Positions 16,035 to 23,648 of a DNA stretch of 37,170 nt are shown in pieces (positions within the stretch are counted from its first letter, which is position 1; each line of letters begins with the position of its first letter). The notes under the pieces were generated by a model that saw only the letters and a program-made list of their open reading frames with translations, made no database searches and had not been told where the DNA came from. The DNA is from Deltaproteobacteria bacterium (lineage in GTDB: Bacteria > Desulfobacterota_D > UBA1144 > Nemesobacterales > CSP1-2): NCBI GenBank assembly GCA_016187835.1, contig JACPIY010000027.1, positions 1 to 37,170 on the forward strand, written 5' to 3'. The position numbers and the translations under genes are program-made.

Positions 16035-16718
16035 CTAATCTCCATAGGAATTCAAAAACTTATACAGCTTAAACGCACCGTTATAGTAATGGTCTGAAAA
16101 ACTGACTACCCCATCAATAGACCTATCCTCGATGAGATTAGCAAATGTGTAACCCTGATCAATAATTAATGATTTAAGAAACTTGTATACCTCCGGATGT
16201 TTTCTATTTATGTCTTTTCTAATTTTATCTAATGCCTCCCTGCTGTATTTTTGACCGTCAAGGAAAATTCTGAGTATCTTATGTAACTGATATTCCCAAA
16301 GGAGAAATCCGTAGGTTTCTCCTAATAGATATTCGATGACCATTCCTGCATACCCAGGTAACATACCCTTTAATTGTTTGTCATTGTTCAACTTTTCTAT
16401 AGGGTCTTCTTTCTGACGCCAAGGTGTGTTCCTTGAATAAACTGAAAATGCAAATAATACGTCTTTAAAGCTTAGAGGCTGGTGTTTTTGTAAATATTTA
16501 AGAAAGTCATCCATAAACCCGGTTGGGTGTTCTAGACTACTAAAAGACATCCAATCTATGACCCCAAAATTTTCAATCGCAAGTATATAAATAAGTTCCC
16601 ATTCATCATTAGATAACAGTGAGTATTGCTCAGCGTCAAAGAAATTTTTTAGGATTTCGTCTAAAGGTCTAAATACACCTTCTATTATCTTTTTCATCTT
16701 CTGCTCAAAACTTTCCAC
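16035..16718 (-). CDS. Hypothetical protein in the AAA+/nuclease block
   Basis: This 227-residue soluble, mostly helical protein belongs to no family I know. Recognisable stretches are WELIYILAIENFGVIDW (about 41-57) and GYAGMVIEYLLGETYGFLLWEY. It has no signal peptide or membrane segment. The start is GTG at 16718 with AGAGGTG upstream, and it begins immediately after the TGA of a small overlapping ORF (16719-16865), which suggests translational coupling. It lies 67 bases before the double nuclease. Confidence 0.7.
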   Translation of the reverse strand: MESFEQKMKKIIEGVFRPLDEILKNFFDAEQYSLLSNDEWELIYILAIENFGVIDWMSFSSLEHPTGFMDDFLKYLQKHQPLSFKDVLFAFSVYSRNTPWRQKEDPIEKLNNDKQLKGMLPGYAGMVIEYLLGETYGFLLWEYQLHKILRIFLDGQKYSREALDKIRKDINRKHPEVYKFLKSLIIDQGYTFANLIEDRSIDGVVSFSDHYYNGAFKLYKFLNSYGD

Positions 16719-16865
16719 TCAGACACCTCTTATGAAAAGTTTTTTTATTCCATCTGTTCCTTGCGTATTAGGAATAACAATCTTCACTTGTATCTTCGGA
16801 TTCCAAACACGCTCTGCCCCGATATTTAATTCACTTCTTTGCCTGTACAGGAATAGCAGTTCCAC
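16719..16865 (-). CDS. Small overlapping ORF, 48 aa
   Basis: In the +1 frame relative to the 3' end of the small membrane protein gene, GTG 16865 is preceded by GGAGG at seven bases. It opens a frame containing NIGAERVWNPKIQVKIV and ending GIKKLFIRGV, with its TGA immediately before the GTG start of the 227-aa gene. The amino-acid pattern (amphipathic beta strands, balanced charges) looks coding, and it fills an otherwise empty 112-base gap. No family is recognised. It could alternatively be a displaced C-terminus of the preceding gene. Confidence 0.45.
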   Translation of the reverse strand: MELLFLYRQRSELNIGAERVWNPKIQVKIVIPNTQGTDGIKKLFIRGV

Positions 16866-17067
16866 TAAAAGTCCTCCCATTTACTCTTTCCACATTCACA
16901 TCAATTATCTTATGAACCGGCCATCCACCTATCTCTTTTATATTCACATCCACTACTCCACTCGATGCGTTCACCCTATCCGACACAAAGATCGGTTTAA
17001 GCAAAATCCCCCAAAGGGCTATTGCAATAGCGGTAATAACTATCTTTGTATAAAGATCTGGTTTCAT
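16831..17067 (-). CDS. Small single-pass membrane protein
   Basis: This 78-residue protein has one N-terminal transmembrane helix (about 8-25, KIVITAIAIALWGILLKP) and a short extracytoplasmic beta-like domain (SSGVVDVNIKEIGG, then HKIIDVNVERVNGR). Small proteins of this shape occur widely in environmental genomes without an assigned role. The ATG at 17067 is preferred because AGGAGG lies just upstream; an ATG 39 bases earlier lacks one. It belongs to the leftward block that starts at the AAA+ gene. Confidence 0.7.
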   Translation of the reverse strand: MKPDLYTKIVITAIAIALWGILLKPIFVSDRVNASSGVVDVNIKEIGGWPVHKIIDVNVERVNGRTFSGTAIPVQAKK

Positions 17068-17092
17068 AGATGTTCCTCCTTTATTAAATTTC

Positions 17093-17350
17093 CTATTTTC
17101 TTTCACCTGAATATCTAACCTCTTGCAGAGGTGTTATAGGTTTAAAGTTCTTTTCTATGAACTCTCTTTCACAATAAACTCGATAGCCCGAGAAACCTAG
17201 TTTCTCATACCACCACTGATTGTAAACAAAACCAATACTGTATCGGATATTATCTTTATCCACTGCCCAGCCCTCGCCCCTGAGCCATTGTGGAGAATAA
17301 TAAAATTCATTTTTCTCGATCACTATTATCTCATATTTGACGGCTCTCAT
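17093..17350 (-). CDS. Hypothetical 85-aa protein coupled to the AAA+ gene
   Basis: This small protein is rich in aromatics (NEFYYSPQWLRGEGW, VYNQWWYEKLGFSGYRVY) and is probably an alpha/beta fold with no membrane segment. No family is recognised. The ATG at 17350 is chosen because AAGGTAGG lies upstream and because it overlaps, as ATGA, the stop codon of the AAA+ gene in its restored frame. A longer start at 17410 would read through the AAA+ C-terminus in the wrong frame. Coupling suggests a stoichiometric partner of the ATPase. Confidence 0.68.
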   Translation of the reverse strand: MRAVKYEIIVIEKNEFYYSPQWLRGEGWAVDKDNIRYSIGFVYNQWWYEKLGFSGYRVYCEREFIEKNFKPITPLQEVRYSGERK

Positions 17351-18458
17351 ATCAAACCTACCTTTCTTTCTTTTTCTTCCAAACCGCCCACAACCTTTGC
17401 TTCTTTCCATGTATTTATCAACTTTGAAACAGTTTCTAAAGATGGGAAGCTTCCCGTACTTAGGTATGTTCTTAACAAATGCTGGAATGCTCCTTTAAGT
17501 TCAGCAAAAGTATCAGCGTTTCTTTTAGAGGAAGTGGCAGACTAAGATCTAAGCCATCAAGATATTTAGACAGTACTAGCTCTTTTGCACTTCTGGAAGG
17601 TTTTTCTATCTTTATCGGATAATCAATTCTTCCAGGGCGAAGCAGAGCTTTCTCTATAACGTCAACATTATTCGATGTAGCTACAAGCACTACTTTCTCA
17701 ACTTGTGATAAACCCTCAAAAGTCTCAAGTAAAAATCCAACCAAGCTTCTTGTCCGCTCCTGCCTGTCTTTAAACTTCATGTCTATATCCTCTAAAAATA
17801 AGATGCGGGGAAATAAAGCCTGACAACTATCTAAGAGCTCTGATAAATTCAGGTCTGCGTTAAGACATTTTTGATAAACCTGTACCAAAGTAAAGTTTCT
17901 CTCTAGAAGAAGCTTATTAAAATAGCTTTTCAGGATGAAGCTCTTCCCCACTCCGGGAGGACAGTAGAGTAATATCCCAAGTGCATTGGAAAGATTATAA
18001 TTCAAAAACCTATTGCAATACTCCTCAAAGTTCGATAATGAATTTTGCAGAATAGCTATAACAGATAGGGGTAGTGTATGTTTTATTTCATCAAAGTGGG
18101 GACCACTAAAGCTGTTTTGAATTTTATAAGATTCTATTCCCTCTATGAGAACATACTTGTTTTTGTATTCTTCGCGAAGTGCTTGAAAGAACAGAGCCTG
18201 TATTTCCCTAGAATCTAGTGTAGTTAGAAAGTTAATTTTGTATGGTTTGTCGAATCGCTCTATTTCTGGGTAAATAAGTTCTCGGCTGGGACGATGGAAG
18301 AATACTCCACTAGGATGAGCAATTTCATATCCATTTTTTAATAGAACTTCCTTAAATCTTTCAAAGGCAAAGAAATGAAGCGGACAACAAATACTAAATT
18401 CCCTGAGTGGTTTATCTAAAATGGGAGATGTAAACTCTTTAACATAATGCGTACTCAT
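17347..18458 (-). pseudogene. AAA+ ATPase with a frameshift near its C-terminus
   Basis: The 5' frame (18458 to 17472) encodes an unrecognised N-terminal domain (1-130) and an AAA+ module: Walker A CPPGVGKS (166-173), Walker B ILFLEDID (219-226), sensor TSNN (261-264) and arginine-finger region RPGRID (274-279). After KET at about 17517 this frame runs into a stop. The +1 frame from 17517 continues as ADTFAELKGAFQHLLRTYLS, the expected helical lid, and ends at 17347, overlapping the next gene as ATGA. One missing base near 17518-17526 explains everything. With that base the protein would be about 370 residues. It resembles SpoVK/FtsH-like ATPases only in the AAA core. Confidence 0.82.
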
Positions 18459-18506
18459 AAATCAAACCTCCTTTTTAGCTTTATGATAAATATATAACAC
18501 ACTCGA

Positions 18507-18523
18507 TGGACAGAAAGTGTCCA
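18507..18523. promoter_or_regulatory. Perfect operator-like inverted repeat between divergent AAA+ and WYL genes
   Basis: TGGACA-GAAAG-TGTCCA is a perfect 6-bp dyad with a 5-base centre, placed midway in the 104-base gap between the leftward AAA+ block and the rightward WYL regulator. WYL/HTH regulators such as those of defence loci bind inverted repeats in such gaps. I infer this is the regulator's binding site controlling both directions. Confidence 0.6.
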
Positions 18524-18562
18524 TTAAAGGGTGTATTTTTATAAAATTCAAATTTAGGAGGC

Positions 18563-19614
18563 GTGGAGGAATTGATTGATATACCAGAACCGTTAAAAAG
18601 ATATGACCGCTTTTATTACCTAATCGAGTTCCTTTCAAATCTTAAATATGGAGTAAGCTTTGAAGAAATAGCCGAGGCTGTAGATAAGAGCGTGAAAACA
18701 ATAAGACGGGATTTAGAGGCTATGGAAGGCACCTTTGGAATTGATTTAATAAAAGAAAGGAGGGACGACAGAAAATTCAGGTACAGAATTGAGGAAGAGG
18801 CAACTAAGTTTAGACTGTTACTGCTCAGCACCTATGAAGTCCTTGCGCTTTACTTCATAAGGGGATTTGCCCACTTCAATGATATACCGTTTGTGCAAAA
18901 GAACCTTGCAGAAGTGTTTAAAAAAATTGACGTTTCTTCACAGAAAACAAAAACCATTAGTGGAAACGATTTCTTTAAAAGAGTGTCAAACCTCTTTGTA
19001 TTGCCAAGAGAACTCGGTGGCAAAATTTACGATGAGAAAAGCAAAATGGATTTTCTTGAGAAATTTGTAGAAGCAGCTCTTGATTACAAGGTATGCGAGC
19101 TGACCTACGGCACTGGGGAGAGGGAGAAAAAACATAGGATAGGTGCCCTTCACTTTTTTAACTACAGGGATGCAATATATATATCCTGGCTAAGAACATT
19201 ACACTCTCTGAGTACTATGACGATGATATCTATACTAACCTAGCCTTGCATAGAGTTAAGGATGTTAAAGTTTTAGGGGAATATTTTGAATACACATCAA
19301 ACTTTGATGTCAAACGTTATTTTGAGAAGGGTTTATTTAATTTTGAAGATGAAAAACACGTAGTAAAGCTAAAGTTCCCTCCACATACCGGGGATTATAT
19401 TCTTGAAAGAGAATGGTATCCGAATCAAAAAGAAGAGTTGCTGGAAGATGGAACTGTAATTATAAGCTTTGAAAGTGATTTGAATATGATACTGATGGGA
19501 TGGATAAGAGGATTCGGTTCGGATGTGGAGGTGCTGGAACCGCAAGAGTTAATGGAGATGATAATTAAGGATCTTCAGCAAAATCTAGATCGGTATATTA
19601 AGGGGGAGGCATAA
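18563..19614 (+). pseudogene. HTH-WYL domain transcriptional regulator, frameshifted at an (AT)5 tract
   Basis: The N-terminal frame has a winged helix-turn-helix (VSFEEIAEAVDKSVKTIRRDLEAM, about 32-54) and the start of a WYL domain (CELTYGTGEREKKHRIGALH). It goes off track after DAIYIS near 19185. The next frame restores the domain (KNITLSEYYDDDIYTNLALH) and ends with a WYL C-terminal extension. The break lies at (AT)5, 19175-19184. Removing one AT unit gives the smooth reading DAIYILAKN. WYL proteins often sense nucleic acid or nucleotides and repress defence genes. The GTG at 18563 is too close to AGGAGG; TTG 18572 fits better. The total is about 350 residues if repaired. Confidence 0.85.
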
Positions 19615-19711
19615 TAACAGTTATAATCCTCAGTATCAGCATTGAATTTTTTGTATTTATACCTTGTTATAATGATAATTAAAATTTCATTCATAGTAAT
19701 GTGCTATTGTC

Positions 19712-20344
19712 ATGAATCACATCGTCCTACTCGGTGACTCAATCTTTGACAATGCTTCCTATGTGGAAGGCGGGCCTGATGTTCGTGCTCAATTGCAGCA
19801 ACGGTTATCAAAGGAATGGAAAGTAACCCTACTCGCGGTTGACGGGAGTACGACACAGGATTTTCATTTTCAACTTCCACGGCTTCCAAGTGATACGAGT
19901 CATATAATTATTAGCAGCGGAGGAAATGATGCCCTGGAATACATGAATTTCCTGTATGAAGGCGCAAAATCGGTGGCTGATGTGCTTGATAGACTAGCTG
20001 GGATTGCTGAAAGGTTTGAAAAGAAATATCACCAGATGCTGGTAAATGTACTATCTCTTGGACTTCCGACAGCGGTGTGTACTATTTATTACCCTCGTTT
20101 TCCCGACCCAATGCTGCAGCGGATCGCCGTTACTGCATTAACAGTATTTAATGACTGCATTATCAGCGAAGCTTTTGCAACAGGTATTCCTCTCCTTGAT
20201 CTGCGTCTCATCTGTAATGAGGATAGGCATTATGCTAACCCAATTGAACCCTCAGTTGCTGGCGGAGCGAAAATTGTCGAAGCCATAGCTAAACTGCTAC
20301 TTGAGCATGATTTTAACAACCGCCGGACACAAGTTTTTATTTAA
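19712..20344 (+). CDS. SGNH-type hydrolase (GDSL-like esterase)
   Basis: This 210-residue protein has no signal peptide, so it is probably cytosolic. Block I has the nucleophile Ser10 in LGDSIFDN, and block III reads SSGGNDALE (Asn72). The C-terminal block, normally D-x-x-H, reads here IEPSVAGGAKIVEAI, with Ser where the catalytic His would be expected; this variant is common in one subfamily but makes activity uncertain. The substrate is unknown (esters, or acyl or sugar acetyl groups). It stands alone between the WYL gene and the metal cluster. Confidence 0.82.
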   Translation: MNHIVLLGDSIFDNASYVEGGPDVRAQLQQRLSKEWKVTLLAVDGSTTQDFHFQLPRLPSDTSHIIISSGGNDALEYMNFLYEGAKSVADVLDRLAGIAERFEKKYHQMLVNVLSLGLPTAVCTIYYPRFPDPMLQRIAVTALTVFNDCIISEAFATGIPLLDLRLICNEDRHYANPIEPSVAGGAKIVEAIAKLLLEHDFNNRRTQVFI

Positions 20345-20380
20345 GGAAGAGTTCAAAATTCTGAATCCAATTCATTAATA

Positions 20381-20427
20381 TTGACATCCAATCGTGGTAA
20401 TGCTATGTATTACACTGTAACATTACA
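20381..20427 (+). promoter_or_regulatory. Promoter with overlapping TTACA/TGTAA dyads upstream of the CH-motif gene
   Basis: TTGACA (20381-20386), a 17-bp spacer and TATGTA (20404-20409) form a good sigma-70 promoter. Immediately downstream, TTACA-C-TGTAA-CA-TTACA (20410-20427) contains two overlapping inverted repeats that cover the expected start point and abut the ATG. This is a plausible operator for a metal-responsive repressor of the cus-like cluster. There is no clear ribosome-binding site before the ATG, and the leader would be only about 12 bases. Confidence 0.55.
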
Positions 20428-20823
20428 ATGAAAGTCCTAAGTCTCTTAATAGTTCTCAACATAATCCTTTGCTACACTGGTATCAGTGCCAGCGTGTGTC
20501 ATTCTCCCTCTACTCCGAATACAATGAATGCTGGTTGTCATACAACTCAAGAGGATGACGGTATTGTCACTAAAACAGCTAAAGAAAATTCCTATACAAA
20601 TCCCGGTGCAACAAAGCATACAATGTCAATGTGCCATGATGCGCTTCCAAGCGCTCCTCATGGTCAAGACATTAATCTAAAAGATATTCTTTCATTTTCT
20701 GTAGTAGTCAGCATACCAAACCTAGAAATTAATAAAGCTTCTACTTCCCATTTAAGTTTTGAAACAAACAAGGAATACCGTCCACCCGATTTATTCCTGT
20801 TAAATTCTTCCTTTCTAATTTAA
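20428..20823 (+). CDS. Secreted CH-motif protein ending NSSFLI, intact copy
   Basis: This 131-residue protein has a signal peptide (about 1-22) and three Cys-His dipeptides (Cys24-His25, Cys37-His38, Cys69-His70) with additional His and Met (ATKHTMSMCHDALPSAPHG). The conserved-looking C-terminal tail contains EYRPPDLFLLNSSFLI. Small exported proteins with this type of tail often precede copper-efflux genes, so binding of copper or silver in the periplasm is a reasonable inference. It heads the cluster leading to tolC-cusBA. A disrupted paralogue lies at 32041-32535, with matching 3' flank (TAATTCCCATCTA). Confidence 0.78.
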   Translation: MKVLSLLIVLNIILCYTGISASVCHSPSTPNTMNAGCHTTQEDDGIVTKTAKENSYTNPGATKHTMSMCHDALPSAPHGQDINLKDILSFSVVVSIPNLEINKASTSHLSFETNKEYRPPDLFLLNSSFLI

Positions 20824-21006
20824 TTCCCATCTACAACCTTACCTCTGCTTAGTGGTATAACTCCTAAGGCATATCACTATCTTTTTTATTGCATTAAATC
20901 CTTATTATCATCTTTCTCAGCAGAAGTAGGGTAAAGCAAATCCATTTTTTAAAGTATTAAAAATAAATTCGAAGCGTATAACCGTTAAAAAAGGAGGTAC
21001 CAAACA

Positions 21007-21384
21007 ATGATTAAGCATGGTAAGTCACTTTTGGTTTTAGGAATGGCGGTGTTTTTACTATCTTTCTCCATTGCTCACGCAGAAACTAATATCAATAAGG
21101 AAGTAACAATTAAAGGTCAGGTTATAGACCCGGTTTGTTTAATAACTATGGACATGAAAGGAGAAGGACACAGGGAATGTGCTGCTAATTGTGCTAAGGC
21201 TGGAATGAACCTGGCAATCATGGATGAGAAAGGGAAAATCTATCCGATCCTTCCAGAGAAGGCTGTTACAAATCCCAACCAACCCGTTCTCGACTATGTA
21301 GAGAAAACGGTCACAGTGAAAGGGACTCTTTTCGAAAGTGGTGGAGTTAGCTATATCGTGGTTAAAGAAATTAAAGGTAGTTAA
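21007..21384 (+). CDS. Secreted Cys/His protein, copy 2 (C-x10-H-x2-C-x3-C family)
   Basis: This 125-residue protein has a signal peptide (cleavage near Ala25) followed by the same domain as 2811-3203: VTIKGQVIDPVC, then Cys44, His55, Cys58 and Cys62 at identical spacing, CAKAGMNLAIMDEKGKIY, and a final beta segment (TVTVKGTLF). Overall similarity to the other copy is moderate, but the four putative ligands and the VDP/IDP and CAKAG stretches are kept. AGGAGGT precedes the ATG. Position inside the Cu/Ag efflux cluster suggests a periplasmic metal carrier or sensor. The biochemical function is unknown. Confidence 0.85.
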   Translation: MIKHGKSLLVLGMAVFLLSFSIAHAETNINKEVTIKGQVIDPVCLITMDMKGEGHRECAANCAKAGMNLAIMDEKGKIYPILPEKAVTNPNQPVLDYVEKTVTVKGTLFESGGVSYIVVKEIKGS

Positions 21385-21411
21385 TCCTAATTAAAAATGG
21401 AGGTGATAACC

Positions 21412-21765
21412 ATGAAAAGGTTATTAACATTAGCAACGGCTCTAATCGCAACTTTTATTTTTTTGTTTTTTACAGTAGGTGTTCCTGGCAACGCTTCTGA
21501 GGAAGAAGAGATCCACAGTCTTATAGAGACTGCGACAACGCCAGAAGATCACATGAAGATTGCTGAGTTCTATGAGAAGCAAGCCGCAAAAATGGAGCTG
21601 AAGGCAAGTTCCCACGCCTCTATGGCTGATTCATACAAGAATAGGGGTAAACCCTTGCCCGGACTTGCCAAACACTGCGGCAATCTTTCTAAGAAGTACA
21701 AGGGAGCTGCAGAAGAATATAAGGCCATGGCAATTGAACATAGAGAGATGGCTAAAGAGAAGTAA
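21412..21765 (+). CDS. Small secreted alpha-helical protein
   Basis: This 117-residue protein has a signal peptide (about 1-27) and then an almost entirely helical, highly charged body (HMKIAEFYEKQAAKMELKA, then KHCGNLSKKYKGAAEEYKAM), predicted to form a helical hairpin or coiled coil. It has a single Cys and many Lys/Glu/Met residues. The family is common in environmental proteobacteria-like genomes and has no assigned role. The ATG at 21412 is chosen because GGAGGTGATAACC precedes it; an in-frame ATG 15 bases earlier overlaps that site. It is in the same operon as the Cys/His protein. Confidence 0.75.
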   Translation: MKRLLTLATALIATFIFLFFTVGVPGNASEEEEIHSLIETATTPEDHMKIAEFYEKQAAKMELKASSHASMADSYKNRGKPLPGLAKHCGNLSKKYKGAAEEYKAMAIEHREMAKEK

Positions 21766-21839
21766 AAGTAGTAATAAATATTTTTCCAGGCAGGAAGGAT
21801 ACCCTCCGTGCCTGGGAAACTTCACGGCACTTTATAGAT

Positions 21840-22331
21840 ATGAGGAGCAGCACCATAATAAATCCATCAAATGTTAAGTCACAGCACGTGTCACTATGGT
21901 GGAGGCTTTGGGCTATATTCGTTGTGGCCGTTCTCTTTAATTATGCATGGGAAATGGCACAGTCACCTCTTTATGTTGGAATGAGTTTCAGTGAGGTCAA
22001 GGTGTGGTGGCATTGCTTTAAAGCGAGCTTGGGCGACGGCTTGGACGTGCTGCTCATCTTTGCTGTTGGCTGGATTCTGTTAGGGAAGCAAGATTGGTAC
22101 GAGAAACCGGGTTTTAAAGGTTATGCCCTAATACTCGTTATGGGACTGGCAATAAGCATCGGCATCGAATTGGCGGCGGTTTATGTCTTAGAGCGGTGGG
22201 AGTACACTGAGCAAATGCCGCTTGTGCCTGGACTTAATATAGGTATTACGCCTGTCGCGCAGATGGTAGTGCTACCAGCCGTTACCTTTCGCGTAGTCAC
22301 TGAGTGGCGAAAGGCACAGAGTCGTAATTGA
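21840..22331 (+). CDS. Four-helix membrane protein of unknown function
   Basis: This 163-residue protein has about four transmembrane helices (22-40, 66-82, 93-115, 135-153). Notable residues are the NYAWEMAQSPLYVGM segment after helix one, a short amphipathic loop WWHCFKASLGDGLDV, and GIELAAVYVLERWEY. The pattern is reminiscent of small bacterial membrane proteins that sit near metal genes, but I cannot name a family. The ribosome-binding site is weak. It lies between small periplasmic proteins and tolC, so it may belong to the efflux operon. Confidence 0.7.
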   Translation: MRSSTIINPSNVKSQHVSLWWRLWAIFVVAVLFNYAWEMAQSPLYVGMSFSEVKVWWHCFKASLGDGLDVLLIFAVGWILLGKQDWYEKPGFKGYALILVMGLAISIGIELAAVYVLERWEYTEQMPLVPGLNIGITPVAQMVVLPAVTFRVVTEWRKAQSRN

Positions 22332-22368
22332 AGGATACACGTATGTTTGATTTATTGAGGAGGAAACA

Positions 22369-23625
22369 ATGAGATTCATTCTAGCATTGATACTTACTAT
22401 AGCCTCGATTGAGGTTAGTGCTTTTGCCGAGGAGGTTACAGGCCTCAAATTCCTCATCGAAGAAGCTTTGCAAAACAACCCTGAAATAAAAGCAGCAAGG
22501 GCAAGATGGGAAGCCTCTACTAAGCGGCCTTCTCAGGAAGGTTCGCTCCCCGATCCGATGATTGGAATCGGATGGAGCAATGTGAGTTTTGACCGTATAA
22601 CACTTACCGACGATCCTGATAGTTCGATCATGTTTTCATTCACACAAGAATTCCCATTTCCGGGAAAACTTTCCCTAAGAGAAAAAATTGCCAATGAGGA
22701 AGCACAGGCTCTGGAACAATCCTACGAAGCTACCAGAAGAAGAGTGATAGCCGATCTTAAAGAAGCCTATTACGACTGGTTCTTAGTTGATAAGTCCATA
22801 GAAATTACTCTTAGAAATAAGGACCTCCTTGAAAAATTCGTAAAGATCGCTGAAGCCAGGTACGAAGTAGGAAAGGGAATACAGCAAGATGTACTGAAGG
22901 CTCAGGTAGAAGTCTCGAGGTTTATCGAACAGCTTGAGCTTCTTGAACAAAGAAAGGGTATTGTGGAAGCTGGAATAAGGAGCATTCTCAATCGTCCGCC
23001 TGATACTCGGCTTGGAAAGCCAGAAGAAGTAAAGAAGACTCCATTTATTCTGTCGGTTGAAGACCTTTACAAACTTACTGAGGAGAAGGCTCCGCTTCTT
23101 AAGGCAAGGGAGAATCTTATTCAAAGGGAAGAGGAGGCTTTAAAGCTTGCCAAGAGGCAGTATTATCCGGATTTTGTTTTAGGTGCAGGGCCAGGCGTGA
23201 TGGGAATGACCGGAGGCGGGACACAGGGTGTTTGGCAGGTAATGTTTGGTGTAAAAGTTCCGATTTACTTTTGGAGGAAGCAAAGGTTTGGGGTTGAGGA
23301 AGCAGCTTCACAGCTTCAGGCTGCGAAAGAAGATTATACGAGTACAAACCAATCCTTATTTTTTAACATAAAGGATAGATATCTAACTGCTAAGACTTCA
23401 GAGAAGCTCCTTGATCTATATGAAAAAGGCATAATCCCACAGTCCACCCTCTCACTTGATTCCGCAATTGCAGGATACCAAGTTGGAAATATAGATTTTC
23501 TTACACTTCTAGACAATCTTGTCACACTCTTTAATTTCGAGCTTGCATACTACAATCAACTTACCGAGTATCAAAAAGCTTTAGTAAGGATTGAGGAGAA
23601 TATTGGGACGGCATTAGTACAGTAG
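22369..23625 (+). CDS. TolC-family outer-membrane efflux channel
   Basis: This 418-residue protein has a signal peptide (about 1-20) and the duplicated helical-hairpin architecture of outer-membrane efflux proteins: a first repeat with LIEEALQNNPEIKAARARWE and a second with LIQREEEALKLAKRQYYPDF. It is the exit duct of the tripartite pump, spanning outer membrane and periplasm. The immediate downstream cusB- and cusA-like genes indicate a CusC-like role. GGAGG precedes the ATG. Length is typical. Confidence 0.9.
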   Translation: MRFILALILTIASIEVSAFAEEVTGLKFLIEEALQNNPEIKAARARWEASTKRPSQEGSLPDPMIGIGWSNVSFDRITLTDDPDSSIMFSFTQEFPFPGKLSLREKIANEEAQALEQSYEATRRRVIADLKEAYYDWFLVDKSIEITLRNKDLLEKFVKIAEARYEVGKGIQQDVLKAQVEVSRFIEQLELLEQRKGIVEAGIRSILNRPPDTRLGKPEEVKKTPFILSVEDLYKLTEEKAPLLKARENLIQREEEALKLAKRQYYPDFVLGAGPGVMGMTGGGTQGVWQVMFGVKVPIYFWRKQRFGVEEAASQLQAAKEDYTSTNQSLFFNIKDRYLTAKTSEKLLDLYEKGIIPQSTLSLDSAIAGYQVGNIDFLTLLDNLVTLFNFELAYYNQLTEYQKALVRIEENIGTALVQ

Positions 23626-23648
23626 CAAAAAACAAGGAGGTGTAACAA

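Noticed and set aside
16732-17118. Long plus-strand open frame opposite the small membrane protein genes.
   Set aside because: It is the antisense shadow of minus-strand genes that have good ribosome-binding sites and sensible protein composition; its own product is low-quality, Phe/Ser/Ile-rich.
17351-17410. N-terminal extension of the 85-aa protein starting at 17410.
   Set aside because: That stretch encodes the AAA+ C-terminus in its restored frame, and the ATG at 17350 has the ribosome-binding site and the ATGA overlap.
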